Assembly (NCBI RefSeq): GCF_016714285.1
Contig: NZ_JADJNN010000002.1
Coordinates: 209,001 to 273,000 of the forward strand
Origin: Nannocystis sp.
GTDB taxonomy: Bacteria > Myxococcota_A > Polyangia > Nannocystales > Nannocystaceae
Length of the DNA stretch: 64,000 bases
Direction: 5' to 3'
Of the stretch, positions 15,898 to 24,036 are shown one piece after another. Positions within the stretch are counted from its first letter, which is position 1, and each line of letters starts with the position of its first letter. The notes under the pieces are model-generated. The model ran no database searches, was not told the DNA's origin, and was given only the letters and a program-made list of their open reading frames with translations. Position numbers and translations under genes: made by a program.

Positions 15898-16644
15898 TTA
15901 GGGCATCTCGGCCTGGAGCATCTCGGTGAGGTATTTGGGGAGCATCTCGCGCCAGGTGGGCCAGTCGTGGTCGTGCTCGGGGCCCCAGAGGTCGACGCGA
16001 TTGGGGATGCCGCGCTGACCGAGCGCAGCGGCGGCGCCCCACGAGTTGCGCGGGGTCTCCCAGCGGCCCCCGCCGCAGGCGAGCACGACGAAGCGCTGGC
16101 GCAGGCGCTCGAGCTGCGGGCCCTCGCCGAGGTAGGGCAGGAAGTGGACCGGGGAGGCGAGGTGGAAGTCGACGGGGTGGTGGCCGTCCATCCAGCCCGA
16201 GAGGTCGAAGGTGCCGCTCATGCACAGCGCCACCTTGAAGGCCTCGGGGTGGCGGCAGATCGACATGAGCGCGTTGAAGGCCCCGAGCGAGGCGCCGGCG
16301 GTGTAGACCTCGATGTCAGGGCTGCGGCAGTCGCTGCGGATCGCCGGCAGCAGCTCGTTGTAGACGTAGCCGTCGAACTGGTTCTGGACCCACGCCTTGT
16401 GGCGGGCGCTGAGGCCCTTGTCGATCCAGGCCTGGCCGGCGACGGAGTCTGGCGAGTAGACCTTGAGCTTGCCGGCGTCGATCAGCGGCGCGAGGGCGCG
16501 GATCATCAGCATGCGCTCGCACTCCTCGGCGTCGCCGCCCGCCGTCGGGAACAGCAGCAGCGGCGCGCCGTAGTGGCCGAAGCGGGCGACGGTGACGTCC
16601 TGGCGGAGTCGCGGTGAGTACCAGGTTGCGCGCACCTTCTCCAT
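15898..16644 (-). CDS. Esterase-D-like alpha/beta hydrolase
   Basis: A 248-residue alpha/beta hydrolase of the putative-esterase type. It has no signal peptide. The nucleophile elbow is GASLGAF (about residues 114-120), the likely acid is in the strand before DLWGPEHDHDWPTW, and a His in HDHDW completes the triad. The fold is close to that of the 18213 gene product and of enterochelin esterases, which hydrolyse ester bonds of acyl-Ser compounds. It lies between two ATP-grasp genes, only 6 bp after the 498-residue one. This suggests a role in transferring, trimming or releasing a product of those ligases. Confidence 0.85.
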   Translation of the reverse strand: MEKVRATWYSPRLRQDVTVARFGHYGAPLLLFPTAGGDAEECERMLMIRALAPLIDAGKLKVYSPDSVAGQAWIDKGLSARHKAWVQNQFDGYVYNELLPAIRSDCRSPDIEVYTAGASLGAFNALMSICRHPEAFKVALCMSGTFDLSGWMDGHHPVDFHLASPVHFLPYLGEGPQLERLRQRFVVLACGGGRWETPRNSWGAAAALGQRGIPNRVDLWGPEHDHDWPTWREMLPKYLTEMLQAEMP

Positions 16645-16650
16645 GTCGGA

Positions 16651-18147
16651 TCAGTTCTTGGCCTTGCCGGACTTCTTGTTGGTGGGCTTGCTGGCGGTGC
16701 CCGTGATCGGCCTGATGGGCGCAGCGACTGCGGGCGCGGCGACTGCGGGCGCGGCGGCAACGGGTGCGGCGGCCACAGGCGGAGCGGTGAAGACCGCCTC
16801 GGGCATGGTCGCGTCGAGCGAGTCGGCCAGTGGGGCAGCCGCAACCGCGCCCACATCGCCAACATCGATGGGAGTCGGCTCGGGCTCGGCAGGCTTGAGG
16901 CTATTGAGGCGGTCCGTCTCGGTCTTCCGCCAGAACTGGACCAGGCCCCAGAAGTGCTCGGTGAAGCGGTGGACCTCGTGCTGCGGGAACAGGGCGGCGA
17001 CCTTCTGGCGGACGTAGCCCTTGGCGACATCCGTGCCGAAGAACTCGAGGGCGACCTCATCGAGGTGCGACAGGTGCTTGGCGCAGAACTCGTTGAAGCG
17101 CTCGGTCTCCATGCGCTCGTTGGCGATCTTCGCGTAGCCCTTGAGGCGCTCGCGGTACGGGAGGTCCTGCTTGGCGATGGCGAAGAAGGGGTCCCAGCTG
17201 AGGTTCGGCGACTTCTCGCGCTTGGTGGCGGCGCAGAAGATGGCCCAGCGGACCATGTTCTTGACGAGGTCGGGGAAGTGGTAGTGCAGCGAGGTGACCT
17301 GGAAGTCGGGGCAGGCGTTGGCGAAGTCGATCGGGTGGAAGACGCCGTCCTTGCGCAGCGACTCGCAGGAGTTGAACTCCCAGCCGAAGAAGGCGTTGAT
17401 CGTGAGGCAGGTGTCGGTGAGGACCGACCACTCCTCGCCGTTGACGAAGAAGAAGTCGACCTTGTAGCGGTCGTGCAGCGGGGCGGCGGGGTCGTACTTG
17501 ACGATGTGGACCTGCGGGCCGATGCCGATGGCGCGGACGAACAGGTCGAAGGGGTCGACGGCCTTCTGCAGGTGCATGACCCGCTTGCCGGACTCCTCGT
17601 AGGCGCGGCGCAGCTGCTGCGGGTTGTCGATGCGCGAGACGCCGACCCAGGCGCCGCCGTCGTAGGGCTTCATGAAGAAGGGGTAGCCGAGGCGCTCGCC
17701 GATCTCCTCGAGCTCCCACTTGCGACCGTAGCGCTCCATCGTGGGGTGGACGTCGGGGTTCTCGGTGAGCCGCTCCTTCGGCGGGATCATCCAGGTCTCG
17801 GGGATCGGCATCCCGAGCTTCATCATGGCGCAGTAGGTGGAGTGCTTCTCCATCGACTGCAGCGACCACGGGTTATTGAGCACATAGAGGCCGTCCATGA
17901 TGACGGCCTTCTTGATCCACTCGCGGCTGGTGTGGAACCAGTGGGTGAGGCGGTCGAGGACGACGTCGTAGCGGACCGGCTGGCGCAGGTAGTACGGGTC
18001 GATGGTGACGCGCTCGATGTGGAAGTCGATGCTGTCGCCGCCGATGGGCAGGCTGAGGTTCAGCCGCTTGACGATCTCCTCGAAGCAGCCGGGCCAGCAG
18101 ATGTCGGCGCCGAGCGACAGACCGATGTTGCGCGTAACGTTCGCCAT
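16651..18147 (-). CDS. ATP-grasp domain protein with low-complexity tail
   Basis: A 498-residue protein. The N-terminal 110 residues are a preATP-grasp-type domain. The central ATP-grasp fold shows SLQSMEKHSTYCAMMKLGMP, the lysine strand GYPFFMKPYDGGAWVGV and a later acidic/Asn metal-site segment. It is only distantly related to the other three-paralogue group at this locus and has a long extra helical region (350-430). The C-terminal 60 residues are a Pro/Ala/Val repeat ending in a Lys-rich tail (TNKKSGKAKN), probably a flexible tether. It is flanked by esterase genes on both sides and probably makes an amide or related bond in the same pathway. Confidence 0.82.
   Translation of the reverse strand: MANVTRNIGLSLGADICWPGCFEEIVKRLNLSLPIGGDSIDFHIERVTIDPYYLRQPVRYDVVLDRLTHWFHTSREWIKKAVIMDGLYVLNNPWSLQSMEKHSTYCAMMKLGMPIPETWMIPPKERLTENPDVHPTMERYGRKWELEEIGERLGYPFFMKPYDGGAWVGVSRIDNPQQLRRAYEESGKRVMHLQKAVDPFDLFVRAIGIGPQVHIVKYDPAAPLHDRYKVDFFFVNGEEWSVLTDTCLTINAFFGWEFNSCESLRKDGVFHPIDFANACPDFQVTSLHYHFPDLVKNMVRWAIFCAATKREKSPNLSWDPFFAIAKQDLPYRERLKGYAKIANERMETERFNEFCAKHLSHLDEVALEFFGTDVAKGYVRQKVAALFPQHEVHRFTEHFWGLVQFWRKTETDRLNSLKPAEPEPTPIDVGDVGAVAAAPLADSLDATMPEAVFTAPPVAAAPVAAAPAVAAPAVAAPIRPITGTASKPTNKKSGKAKN
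16724..16783 (-). repeat. 15-bp coding tandem repeat (4 units)
   Basis: Four units of GCGACTGCGGGCGCG and variants at 15-bp spacing, in phase, encode the (P)VAAAP/AVAAP repeats of the ATP-grasp protein's tail. Confidence 0.75.
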
Positions 18148-18212
18148 GATCTCGGGGTCCTTCCCGGCGCGACTATGGGCGAAGAGGCCTCAATTTGGCA
18201 AGCGCGAAAGCC

Positions 18213-19349
18213 TCACTCGTAAACCATCCACAGCGGCCCGGGGAATAGCCAGGACAGGCCGCTGCGCAGGCGGTCGCGCCAGTTCTCCCAGTTGTGTCCG
18301 TCGCGTGCCTCTTCGTAGCGGACGTCCATGCCGGTGCCCTGCAGGACCGGCACCATGGTCCGGTTCTCGTAGATCAGCGACTCGTAGGTGCCGCACGACA
18401 GGTACACCTTCTCCGACGGTTTGCCGGGGCGGTCGCGGAAGGCGTTGATGAAGTCCACCACCTTGGCGAAGGTGGGTCCTCGCTTGCTCTCGCCGATGTC
18501 GGTGAAGGCGAAGCTGCCCGACTGCAGCAGCAGGCGGCCGAAGACGCCGGGATAGCGCCACGCGGTCGACAGCGCCGCGACGCCGCCGAAGCTCGCGCCC
18601 ATGAGACAGCGCGAGGCCGGGGCCTCGTAGAGCGGGAACTTGGCCTGCATCTCCGGTAGCAGTTGTTCGGCTATGAAGGCGGCGTGGCCCGGATGGTTGG
18701 GGTACTCGCCGAGCCGGTCGCCGGGGTGGGTGAGCGCGACGACCAGGGGGGCGACCTCGAGGCGGTGGATGAGGTTGTCGAGGACCGTCTGGAGGCTGGC
18801 GTAACGCATGTAGTCGCCGCCGTCGTGGACGATGAGGAGGGGGTAGCGGCGGGTCTCGCGGAATCGCGCGGGGAGGTAGACGGAGACGCGGCGGGGCCCG
18901 CCGAGGGTGGTCTGCGAGAACAGCATCTCCTTGAGCGAGCCCTTGCGGGCGTCGGGGTCGGGCTCAGTCCAGTCGGGTCGCTCGTAGCCCTGGCCGTGGC
19001 ACACGGAGTTGGCGCCGAAGGGGTCGTGAGCGAGGTTCGAGTTCAGCGGATCTTGAATCCACTGGCGGTGTCCGGCCTGGTGGATCTCCAGCTTGTACTC
19101 GACGCGGGACTGCGGCGGGATCTCGAGCGTGTGGTGCCAGAGGTTGGTGGTCGGCACGCGCTCGAAGGACTGCGACGACGCGAGGCCGAAGACCCAGTGG
19201 CGAAGGTTCACGGCGTCGGCGGCACCGTGATAGACGAAGGTGGCCTGGCGGCCCTCGACGATCGGGAAGGTGTGGGCCTTGAGGAAGGCGGCGATCGCCA
19301 CTTCGTCGGGGGGACCCTTGGAGAGGAAGGTCTGGATCGCTGACTTCAT
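18213..19349 (-). CDS. Enterochelin-esterase-like hydrolase (Fes type)
   Basis: A 378-residue two-domain protein. The N-terminal domain (about 1-135, ATFVYHGAADAVNLRHWV...LEIPPQSRVEYKLEI) is an immunoglobulin-like carbohydrate-module/Fes N-domain type. The C-terminal alpha/beta hydrolase has VSVYLPARF, LLIVHDGGDY, nucleophile elbow MGASFGG and the His motif DGHNWENW. Enterobactin esterases with this layout cleave serine trilactones, but no siderophore genes are nearby. Its start overlaps the stop of the S51-like gene (19346-19349), indicating coupling. The 498-residue ATP-grasp gene follows 65 bp downstream. Confidence 0.88.
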   Translation of the reverse strand: MKSAIQTFLSKGPPDEVAIAAFLKAHTFPIVEGRQATFVYHGAADAVNLRHWVFGLASSQSFERVPTTNLWHHTLEIPPQSRVEYKLEIHQAGHRQWIQDPLNSNLAHDPFGANSVCHGQGYERPDWTEPDPDARKGSLKEMLFSQTTLGGPRRVSVYLPARFRETRRYPLLIVHDGGDYMRYASLQTVLDNLIHRLEVAPLVVALTHPGDRLGEYPNHPGHAAFIAEQLLPEMQAKFPLYEAPASRCLMGASFGGVAALSTAWRYPGVFGRLLLQSGSFAFTDIGESKRGPTFAKVVDFINAFRDRPGKPSEKVYLSCGTYESLIYENRTMVPVLQGTGMDVRYEEARDGHNWENWRDRLRSGLSWLFPGPLWMVYE

Positions 19350-20302
19350 GGCGCGGCCGGAGTGGTGGTGATGAGCTGGCCGTCGCTGCACAGCTGAAAG
19401 GTGTTGGGGCCGCTGAACCAGCGCGCGCCGTCGAAGCGCAGCCAGCAGCGGTCGTCGAGGGCGAAGCAGGCGGCGGTCGCGTGGCGGCGGGCGAACACCG
19501 AGATGCGCGCGTGGTCGTGCAGCAGGAGGCGGCGGCGGGCGTGCGGGAGGACGACGACGCCGGGGAACAGGCCGAGGCCGTTGGCCAGCAGCTCGGCGTT
19601 GCCGCGGCCCTGCGGCGGGCTGTCGTGGAACAGGACGATGCGGTCCGAGACGACCATCGCGCCGGCGGACCAGGCCATGATCGGGACCTCGGGGCGCTCG
19701 GCGAGGCGGCTCTTGAGGTCGAACATCCGCATGCGGTTGTAGAGCACCGCGACGTGTCCGCCGGCGATCGCCACGGCGCTGCACTCGGCGAGGATCGCGT
19801 CGATCTCGGCGAGCTGGCGGCGGACTGACAGGCGCTGCAGCGGCTTGGTCCGGCGGTCGAAGTCTTCCTCGATCTGGCGGACCTTGGCGACGTGGTGGGC
19901 GTCGAGCAGGCGCAGGGCCTGCAGCGACTCCTCGAGTTCGGACTCGATGAGATCTCGCGGGGCCGTGGCCTGCTGGACCCGTCTTGCCGCCTTGAGGGTG
20001 CTGGCGAGGCGCAGGCGGTAGAGGTCTTGCAGGCTACGCAGGCGGTCCTGCTTCGCCCGGTGCGCGGCGAAGAAATCGGGATCGTCGCGGAACACGGCCT
20101 CGCCGCGGGCGTGCAGCATGAGGTTGACGGATCGGTTGCCGAGCGCGGCGCACAGCTCCTGGTCCTCGGCCTCGCGCTCCTGCCAGCCCGCGGTGATGGC
20201 GGCGATCTTGCGGCCGTCCGCGGGGTCGACCTTGAGGAGCTCCAGGGCCTCGCCGACGATCGGATGCAGGCGCTGGGGGCCCAGCAGCATGCCCACGGTC
20301 AT
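19346..20302 (-). CDS. Peptidase S51-like (cyanophycinase/dipeptidase E type) protein
   Basis: A 318-residue protein. The C-terminal half has the class I amidotransferase-like fold of family S51: AIAGGHVAVLYNRM, the nucleophile turn MAWSAGAMVVSDRI, and GLGLFPGVVVLPHARRR. In cyanophycinase and dipeptidase E the SAGA serine hydrolyses Asp-linked or beta-Asp-Arg peptides. The N-terminal 170 residues are helical and charged and do not match a standard S51 enzyme, so this may be a fusion or a lineage-specific extension. It is the first gene of the minus-strand set and faces the plus-strand ATP-grasp genes across 68 bp. It could process an isopeptide product or precursor. Confidence 0.75.
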   Translation of the reverse strand: MTVGMLLGPQRLHPIVGEALELLKVDPADGRKIAAITAGWQEREAEDQELCAALGNRSVNLMLHARGEAVFRDDPDFFAAHRAKQDRLRSLQDLYRLRLASTLKAARRVQQATAPRDLIESELEESLQALRLLDAHHVAKVRQIEEDFDRRTKPLQRLSVRRQLAEIDAILAECSAVAIAGGHVAVLYNRMRMFDLKSRLAERPEVPIMAWSAGAMVVSDRIVLFHDSPPQGRGNAELLANGLGLFPGVVVLPHARRRLLLHDHARISVFARRHATAACFALDDRCWLRFDGARWFSGPNTFQLCSDGQLITTTPAAP

Positions 20303-20370
20303 GGATCTGTCCCTTGGCGCGCAGCCATGGTAGGAGCGCAATAGGCTGCCCCGAGGGTAGGAAACGCATC

Positions 20371-21591
20371 ATGCATGTCTTGTTCGTCGCCCCGCACTTC
20401 CCCTCTTACCAGAGGCACTTTGTCCGCGCCATGCACTCCGTCGGCGCCAAGGTGACGGGCATCGGCGAGGCGTCGCCGGTGTACCTCGACAGCGAGCTCA
20501 AGAGCTGGTTGCACGGCTACGAGCAGGTGCCATCGGTGTGCGACGAGCAGGCGATGCTCGAGGCGGTACGACGGGTGCAGCGGCGCGAGTGGGTCGACCG
20601 GCTCGAGTCGACGATCGAGGCTCACATCTTGCCGGTCGCGGCGGTGCGCGAGGCCTGCAAGATCCCCGGCCTGTCGGTCGAGGCGGCCGTGCTGTGTCGC
20701 GACAAGCCGCAGATGAAGGAGCACCTGCGCCGCCACGGGATCCCCTGCGCCGCGTCGGACGGCATCGCCTCCGTCGACGAGGCGATCGCGTTCGTGCGCG
20801 CGGTCGGCTACCCGATCATCATCAAGCCGCGCGCGGGCGCGGGCGCCTCGGGCACGACCCGCTGTGACAATGACGGACAGCTGGCCGCGGCGCTGAAGGA
20901 GGCCGGGGTCGCTCAGGGACAGTCGGTCGCGATCGAGGAGTTCATCGAGGGTCACGAGGGCTTCTACGACACCATGTCGGTCGACGGCGTGCCGGTGATG
21001 GAGTTCGTGTCGCACTACTACCCGAACGTGCTCGACGCGATGCGCAACCGCTGGATCTCGCCGTACATCGTGTCGACCAACCGGCTCGACGCCTCCGGCT
21101 ACGACGCGCTCAAGGAGCTCGGGCGCCGCGTCATCACCACCATGGGCCTCGGCACGACCGCGACGCACATGGAGTGGTTCTACGGGCCCAAGGGCCTCAA
21201 GTTCTCGGAGATCGGCGCCCGCCCGCCCGGCGTCGGTCAGTGGGACGTGTACGCCGCGGGCAACGACATCGACATCTACCGCGAGTGGGCCAACGCGGTC
21301 GTGTTTGGCCGCATCGAGCGTCGCCCCTCGCGTCGCTTCGCCTCCGGCATCATCGCGCTGCGCCCCGATCGTGACGGTCGCATCGTCGGCTACGAGGGCG
21401 TCGAGGAGGTCCAGCGCCGCTTCGGCGAGTACGTCACCAAGGCTCACCTGCCGCCCGCCGGCACGCCGACCCAGCCGATCGAGGCCGGCTACATGGCCAA
21501 CGCGTGGATCCAGATGCGCCACCCCGACTATGACGCCATGCGCGAGATCTTCGAGGTCATCGCCCGCACGATCCGCGTGCGCGCCGGGTGA
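20371..21591 (+). CDS. ATP-grasp family ligase (paralogue B)
   Basis: A 406-residue ATP-grasp protein. The N-terminus is MHVLFVAPHFPSYQRHFV, a Rossmann-type strand-loop. The CRDKPQMKEHLRRHGIPCA motif precedes the ATP-binding part, with GYPIIIKPRAGAGASGTT (adenine-side lysine and Gly-rich loop), hinge IEEFIEGHE, and metal-site segment HMEWFYG...FSEIGARPPG. It shares the whole layout with the next gene and with the minus-strand 414-residue protein, so the locus has expanded by duplication. The reaction is presumably ATP-dependent amide or ester formation; substrates are unknown. ATG 20371 has GGTAGGAAA just upstream. It is divergent from the S51-like gene, so regulation is likely shared. Confidence 0.88.
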   Translation: MHVLFVAPHFPSYQRHFVRAMHSVGAKVTGIGEASPVYLDSELKSWLHGYEQVPSVCDEQAMLEAVRRVQRREWVDRLESTIEAHILPVAAVREACKIPGLSVEAAVLCRDKPQMKEHLRRHGIPCAASDGIASVDEAIAFVRAVGYPIIIKPRAGAGASGTTRCDNDGQLAAALKEAGVAQGQSVAIEEFIEGHEGFYDTMSVDGVPVMEFVSHYYPNVLDAMRNRWISPYIVSTNRLDASGYDALKELGRRVITTMGLGTTATHMEWFYGPKGLKFSEIGARPPGVGQWDVYAAGNDIDIYREWANAVVFGRIERRPSRRFASGIIALRPDRDGRIVGYEGVEEVQRRFGEYVTKAHLPPAGTPTQPIEAGYMANAWIQMRHPDYDAMREIFEVIARTIRVRAG

Positions 21592-21598
21592 ACGCGCC

Positions 21599-21642
21599 TG
21601 TCTCGAAGCACATGTCCCCAAGTACCTGGCCCGAAGGCCACC
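21599..21642 (+). repeat. Composite degenerate palindrome in the ATP-grasp gene spacer
   Basis: The 64-bp spacer between the two ATP-grasp genes contains CTGTCTCGAAGCACATGTCC followed by AGTACCTGGCCCGAAGGCCA. The second part aligns with 8249-8280 (CATGTCCC, two bases, RGTACYTG, KCCCGRRGG). It is a longer relative of the dispersed palindrome. Confidence 0.55.
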
Positions 21643-21655
21643 CAGGAGCGAGCCC

Positions 21656-22873
21656 ATGAAAGTCCTCTTTATCTCACCGCACTACCCGGAGGAGATGCAA
21701 GACTTCACGCGCGGCCTCGCCGAGGTCGGGGCCCAGGTCTACGGCGTCGGCGACATGCCGCGCGGCAGCCTGCCTGCCAAGGTCCAGCGCCACCTCCGCG
21801 ACTACCTGCAGGTGCCCGGGCTGTTCCAGGAGGACGACGCGCTGCGGCGCATCGTCGCCGCCGCGCGCCAGCTGCAGGTCGACCGCATCGAGTGCCTGTG
21901 GGAGCCGTGCATCGTGCTGGCGGCGCGCGTGCGTGAGGCGCTGGGTCTGCCGGGGATGCGGCCGGATGTTGCGATCGGCTTCCGCGACAAGCCGATCATG
22001 AAGGAGCGGGTCGCCGCGGCCGGGCTGCGGGTGCCACACTACGCCCGCGTGAGCACGGCCGCCGAGGCGCTCGCGGCCGCCGAGGAGATCGGCTACCCGG
22101 TGATCGTCAAGCCGATCGCGGGGGCCGGCACCGCCGACACCTACCGCGCCGACGACCCCGCGGAGCTGCGCGGGGTGCTCGGCGCCGTCGGTCATCACGC
22201 GGAGCTCAACCTCGAGGAGTTCATCGAGGGCGAGGAGTTCACCTACGACACCGTGTGCATCGACGGCACGCCGGTGTTCGAGAGCGTGGCCCAGTACCAC
22301 CCGAAGCCGCTGGAGGGCCGCAACAACGAGTGGATCACGCCGGCGCAGATCGTGTTTCGAGACCCCTACCAGCCGGCGCTACGCGACGGCATCGAGCTCG
22401 GCCGCGGCGTGCTCAAGGCGCTCGGCATGGACACCGGCTTCACCCACATGGAGTGGTACCGCAAGCCGGACGGCGAGGTGGTGTTCGGGGAGATCGGCGC
22501 GCGCTCGCCGGGCGGCAAGCTCGTCGACCAGATGAACTTCGCCAACGACTTCGACCTCTACCGCGAGTGGGCCCGCACGGTCTGCTGGCGCAGCTTCGAC
22601 GCCCGCCCGCACCGCCGATACCACGTCGCGGCGCTGTTCAAGCGCGCCGAGGGCCAGGGACGGATCCGCCGCATCGAGGGGCTCGACGAGATCCGCCAGC
22701 GCCTCGGCGACAGCCTGGTCGTGTCGGACATCCTGCCGATCGGCCACGCGCGCCGCGACTGGAAGCAGACGCTGCTCTCGGATGGCTTCATGATCCTGCG
22801 CCACCCGGAGTATCGCGAGTGCATGGCCCGCATGAACTTCGCGATCAACCACCTGCGCATCTGGGCCAGCTAA
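21656..22873 (+). CDS. ATP-grasp family ligase (paralogue C)
   Basis: A 405-residue paralogue of the preceding protein. It starts MKVLFISPHYPEEMQDFT and shows FRDKPIMKERVAAAGLRVP, GYPVIVKPIAGAGTADT, hinge LEEFIEGEE and HMEWYRK...FGEIGARSPGG. The motif differences from its neighbour (TADT for SGTT, ARSPG for ARPPG) suggest a different substrate rather than redundancy. ATG 21656 has an AGGAG site eight bases upstream. It is the last plus-strand gene of the ligase/hydrolase cluster; the next gene is convergent and unrelated. Its partner in a stepwise ligation could be paralogue B. Confidence 0.88.
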   Translation: MKVLFISPHYPEEMQDFTRGLAEVGAQVYGVGDMPRGSLPAKVQRHLRDYLQVPGLFQEDDALRRIVAAARQLQVDRIECLWEPCIVLAARVREALGLPGMRPDVAIGFRDKPIMKERVAAAGLRVPHYARVSTAAEALAAAEEIGYPVIVKPIAGAGTADTYRADDPAELRGVLGAVGHHAELNLEEFIEGEEFTYDTVCIDGTPVFESVAQYHPKPLEGRNNEWITPAQIVFRDPYQPALRDGIELGRGVLKALGMDTGFTHMEWYRKPDGEVVFGEIGARSPGGKLVDQMNFANDFDLYREWARTVCWRSFDARPHRRYHVAALFKRAEGQGRIRRIEGLDEIRQRLGDSLVVSDILPIGHARRDWKQTLLSDGFMILRHPEYRECMARMNFAINHLRIWAS

Positions 22874-22885
22874 CTCGCCCGGTGC

Positions 22886-23650
22886 TCAGTGGTGGCGACC
22901 GTCGGGGCCCGGGCCTGGCGGGACCTTGATCGGGTCGGTGCCGAACAGGCGCTCGTGCTTCGCGTGCTCGTGGCAGCCCATGCAGCTCGCAACCTTGCCC
23001 GCCGAGGTCACGGTCGCGCCGTCGGCCGTGACCGTGCCGTAGACCCAGCCAGCGTCGGTCTCGGCCAGCGGCTTGCTCGGCTTGAACACGACGTAGATCC
23101 CCGCTGGCTCGCCCGGCATGTAGCGCTTGCCCTCGTGCTCGGCGGGCAACATGCCGCCGCCGAGGCCCAGGCTGCCGTCGTTCGCAACCTCGAGCGGACG
23201 GAAGGCCTCCTTGACGACGACCTGCTTGAGGTCGGCGAGACTCGGCAGATCGGGGCTGGCCATGAAACTCTTGGGGGCGCCGTAGGCGACGGGGTCCTTG
23301 GCGTAGAGGGTGTAGAGCTTGCGCCCGTGGGTGGACTCGTCGCCGCTGGCGCTGATGCGGGCGCGCGCGGGCTGAGGCATGGCGCACAGGGTCGGGGCCC
23401 AGCGCATCTGGTCGTCGACCCGTCCCCAGCTCGTGTAGTGCGCGGCGATCTCCTTCAGGGTCGCGTGCCAGCGCGGGTCGTTGGCCTCGGGCGCTGGGGC
23501 GGGCGCTGGATCGACGATTGTCACCGGAGCGTTGGTCACGATCGGCGCAGCGGCGGCCGACACTGGTGGGCTCGACGCCTCGCTGCGGGCGGGCTCGGGC
23601 GCGCATGCGGCGGTCAGCAGGAGGATCAGACAGAGCGGACGACGCAGCAT
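22886..23650 (-). CDS. Cytochrome P460-like lipoprotein with one c-type heme motif
   Basis: A 254-residue exported protein with a lipoprotein signal (MLRRPLCLILLLTAAC, Cys16) and a Pro/Ala-rich linker. The domain contains HYTSWGRV and LKQVVVKEAFRP, similar to the vivKE region of cytochrome P460-type folds. Near the C-terminus is a single CxxCH heme c site (SCMGCHEHAKHE). The His-rich tail ends in GRHH. It is likely a periplasmic monoheme electron carrier or a P460-like oxidoreductase; the fold call is moderate, the heme motif is clear. The start is 6 bp from the start of the divergent S24-like gene, leaving hardly any room for promoters. Confidence 0.78.
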   Translation of the reverse strand: MLRRPLCLILLLTAACAPEPARSEASSPPVSAAAAPIVTNAPVTIVDPAPAPAPEANDPRWHATLKEIAAHYTSWGRVDDQMRWAPTLCAMPQPARARISASGDESTHGRKLYTLYAKDPVAYGAPKSFMASPDLPSLADLKQVVVKEAFRPLEVANDGSLGLGGGMLPAEHEGKRYMPGEPAGIYVVFKPSKPLAETDAGWVYGTVTADGATVTSAGKVASCMGCHEHAKHERLFGTDPIKVPPGPGPDGRHH

Positions 23651-23656
23651 CCGGCG

Positions 23657-24019
23657 ATGCTAGAGCGCGCACGCGGGCTTGTCAGCCAGGCCTCGCTGCT
23701 TTTACATGGGACTGACGTGGGCTGGGCGACGGGACACATCGAGCGGCTGCTGCAAGGCGAGACGGTGAGCTTTCGTCCGCGCGGCAACAGCATGCGCGGC
23801 AAGGTCGACAACGGGGCGCTGTGCACCGTGGAGCCGGTGGGCGAGCGCGCGCTCGCGGTCGGTGACATCGTGCTGTGCAAGGTGAACGGGCAACAGTACC
23901 TGCACCTGATCAAGGCGATCCGCGGGCCGACCTTTCAGATCGGCAACAACCGCGGGGGGATCAATGGATGGATCTCCCGCGCGGGGATCTACGGCGTGCT
24001 GATCTCGGTGGCGCCGTGA
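23657..24019 (+). CDS. Stand-alone S24/S26-like serine peptidase domain
   Basis: A 120-residue protein that is almost all one LexA/signal-peptidase-like beta domain. It shows FRPRGNSMRGKVDNG with nucleophile Ser45, a VGDIVLCKV strand and a candidate general-base Lys86 in HLIKAI, followed by FQIGNNRGG. There is no DNA-binding domain, and only a weakly hydrophobic segment precedes it. It may act as a soluble protease or a cleavable regulator remnant. ATG 23657 leaves only 6 bp to the divergent gene, so GTG 23717 or another internal start is possible. Its TGA forms part of the palindromic sequence shared with the end of ispA. Confidence 0.72.
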   Translation: MLERARGLVSQASLLLHGTDVGWATGHIERLLQGETVSFRPRGNSMRGKVDNGALCTVEPVGERALAVGDIVLCKVNGQQYLHLIKAIRGPTFQIGNNRGGINGWISRAGIYGVLISVAP

Positions 24020-24020
24020 C

Positions 24021-24036
24021 CTGTCCTGAAGGTCAG
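24021..24036. repeat. Dispersed palindrome, degenerate copy at convergent gene ends
   Basis: CTGTCC-TGAA-GGTCAG, identical to the copy at 1162. With flanks it forms TGACCTGTCCTGAAGGTCA (24017-24035), whose two ends are the TGA of the S24-like gene and, in reverse, the TGA of ispA. Confidence 0.75.

Noticed and set aside
22886..24019. Large plus-strand frame from 22889 fused to the S24-like domain
   Set aside because: The first 256 codons are antisense to the P460-like lipoprotein gene, which has a good signal peptide and CxxCH; only the part from 23657 looks coding.
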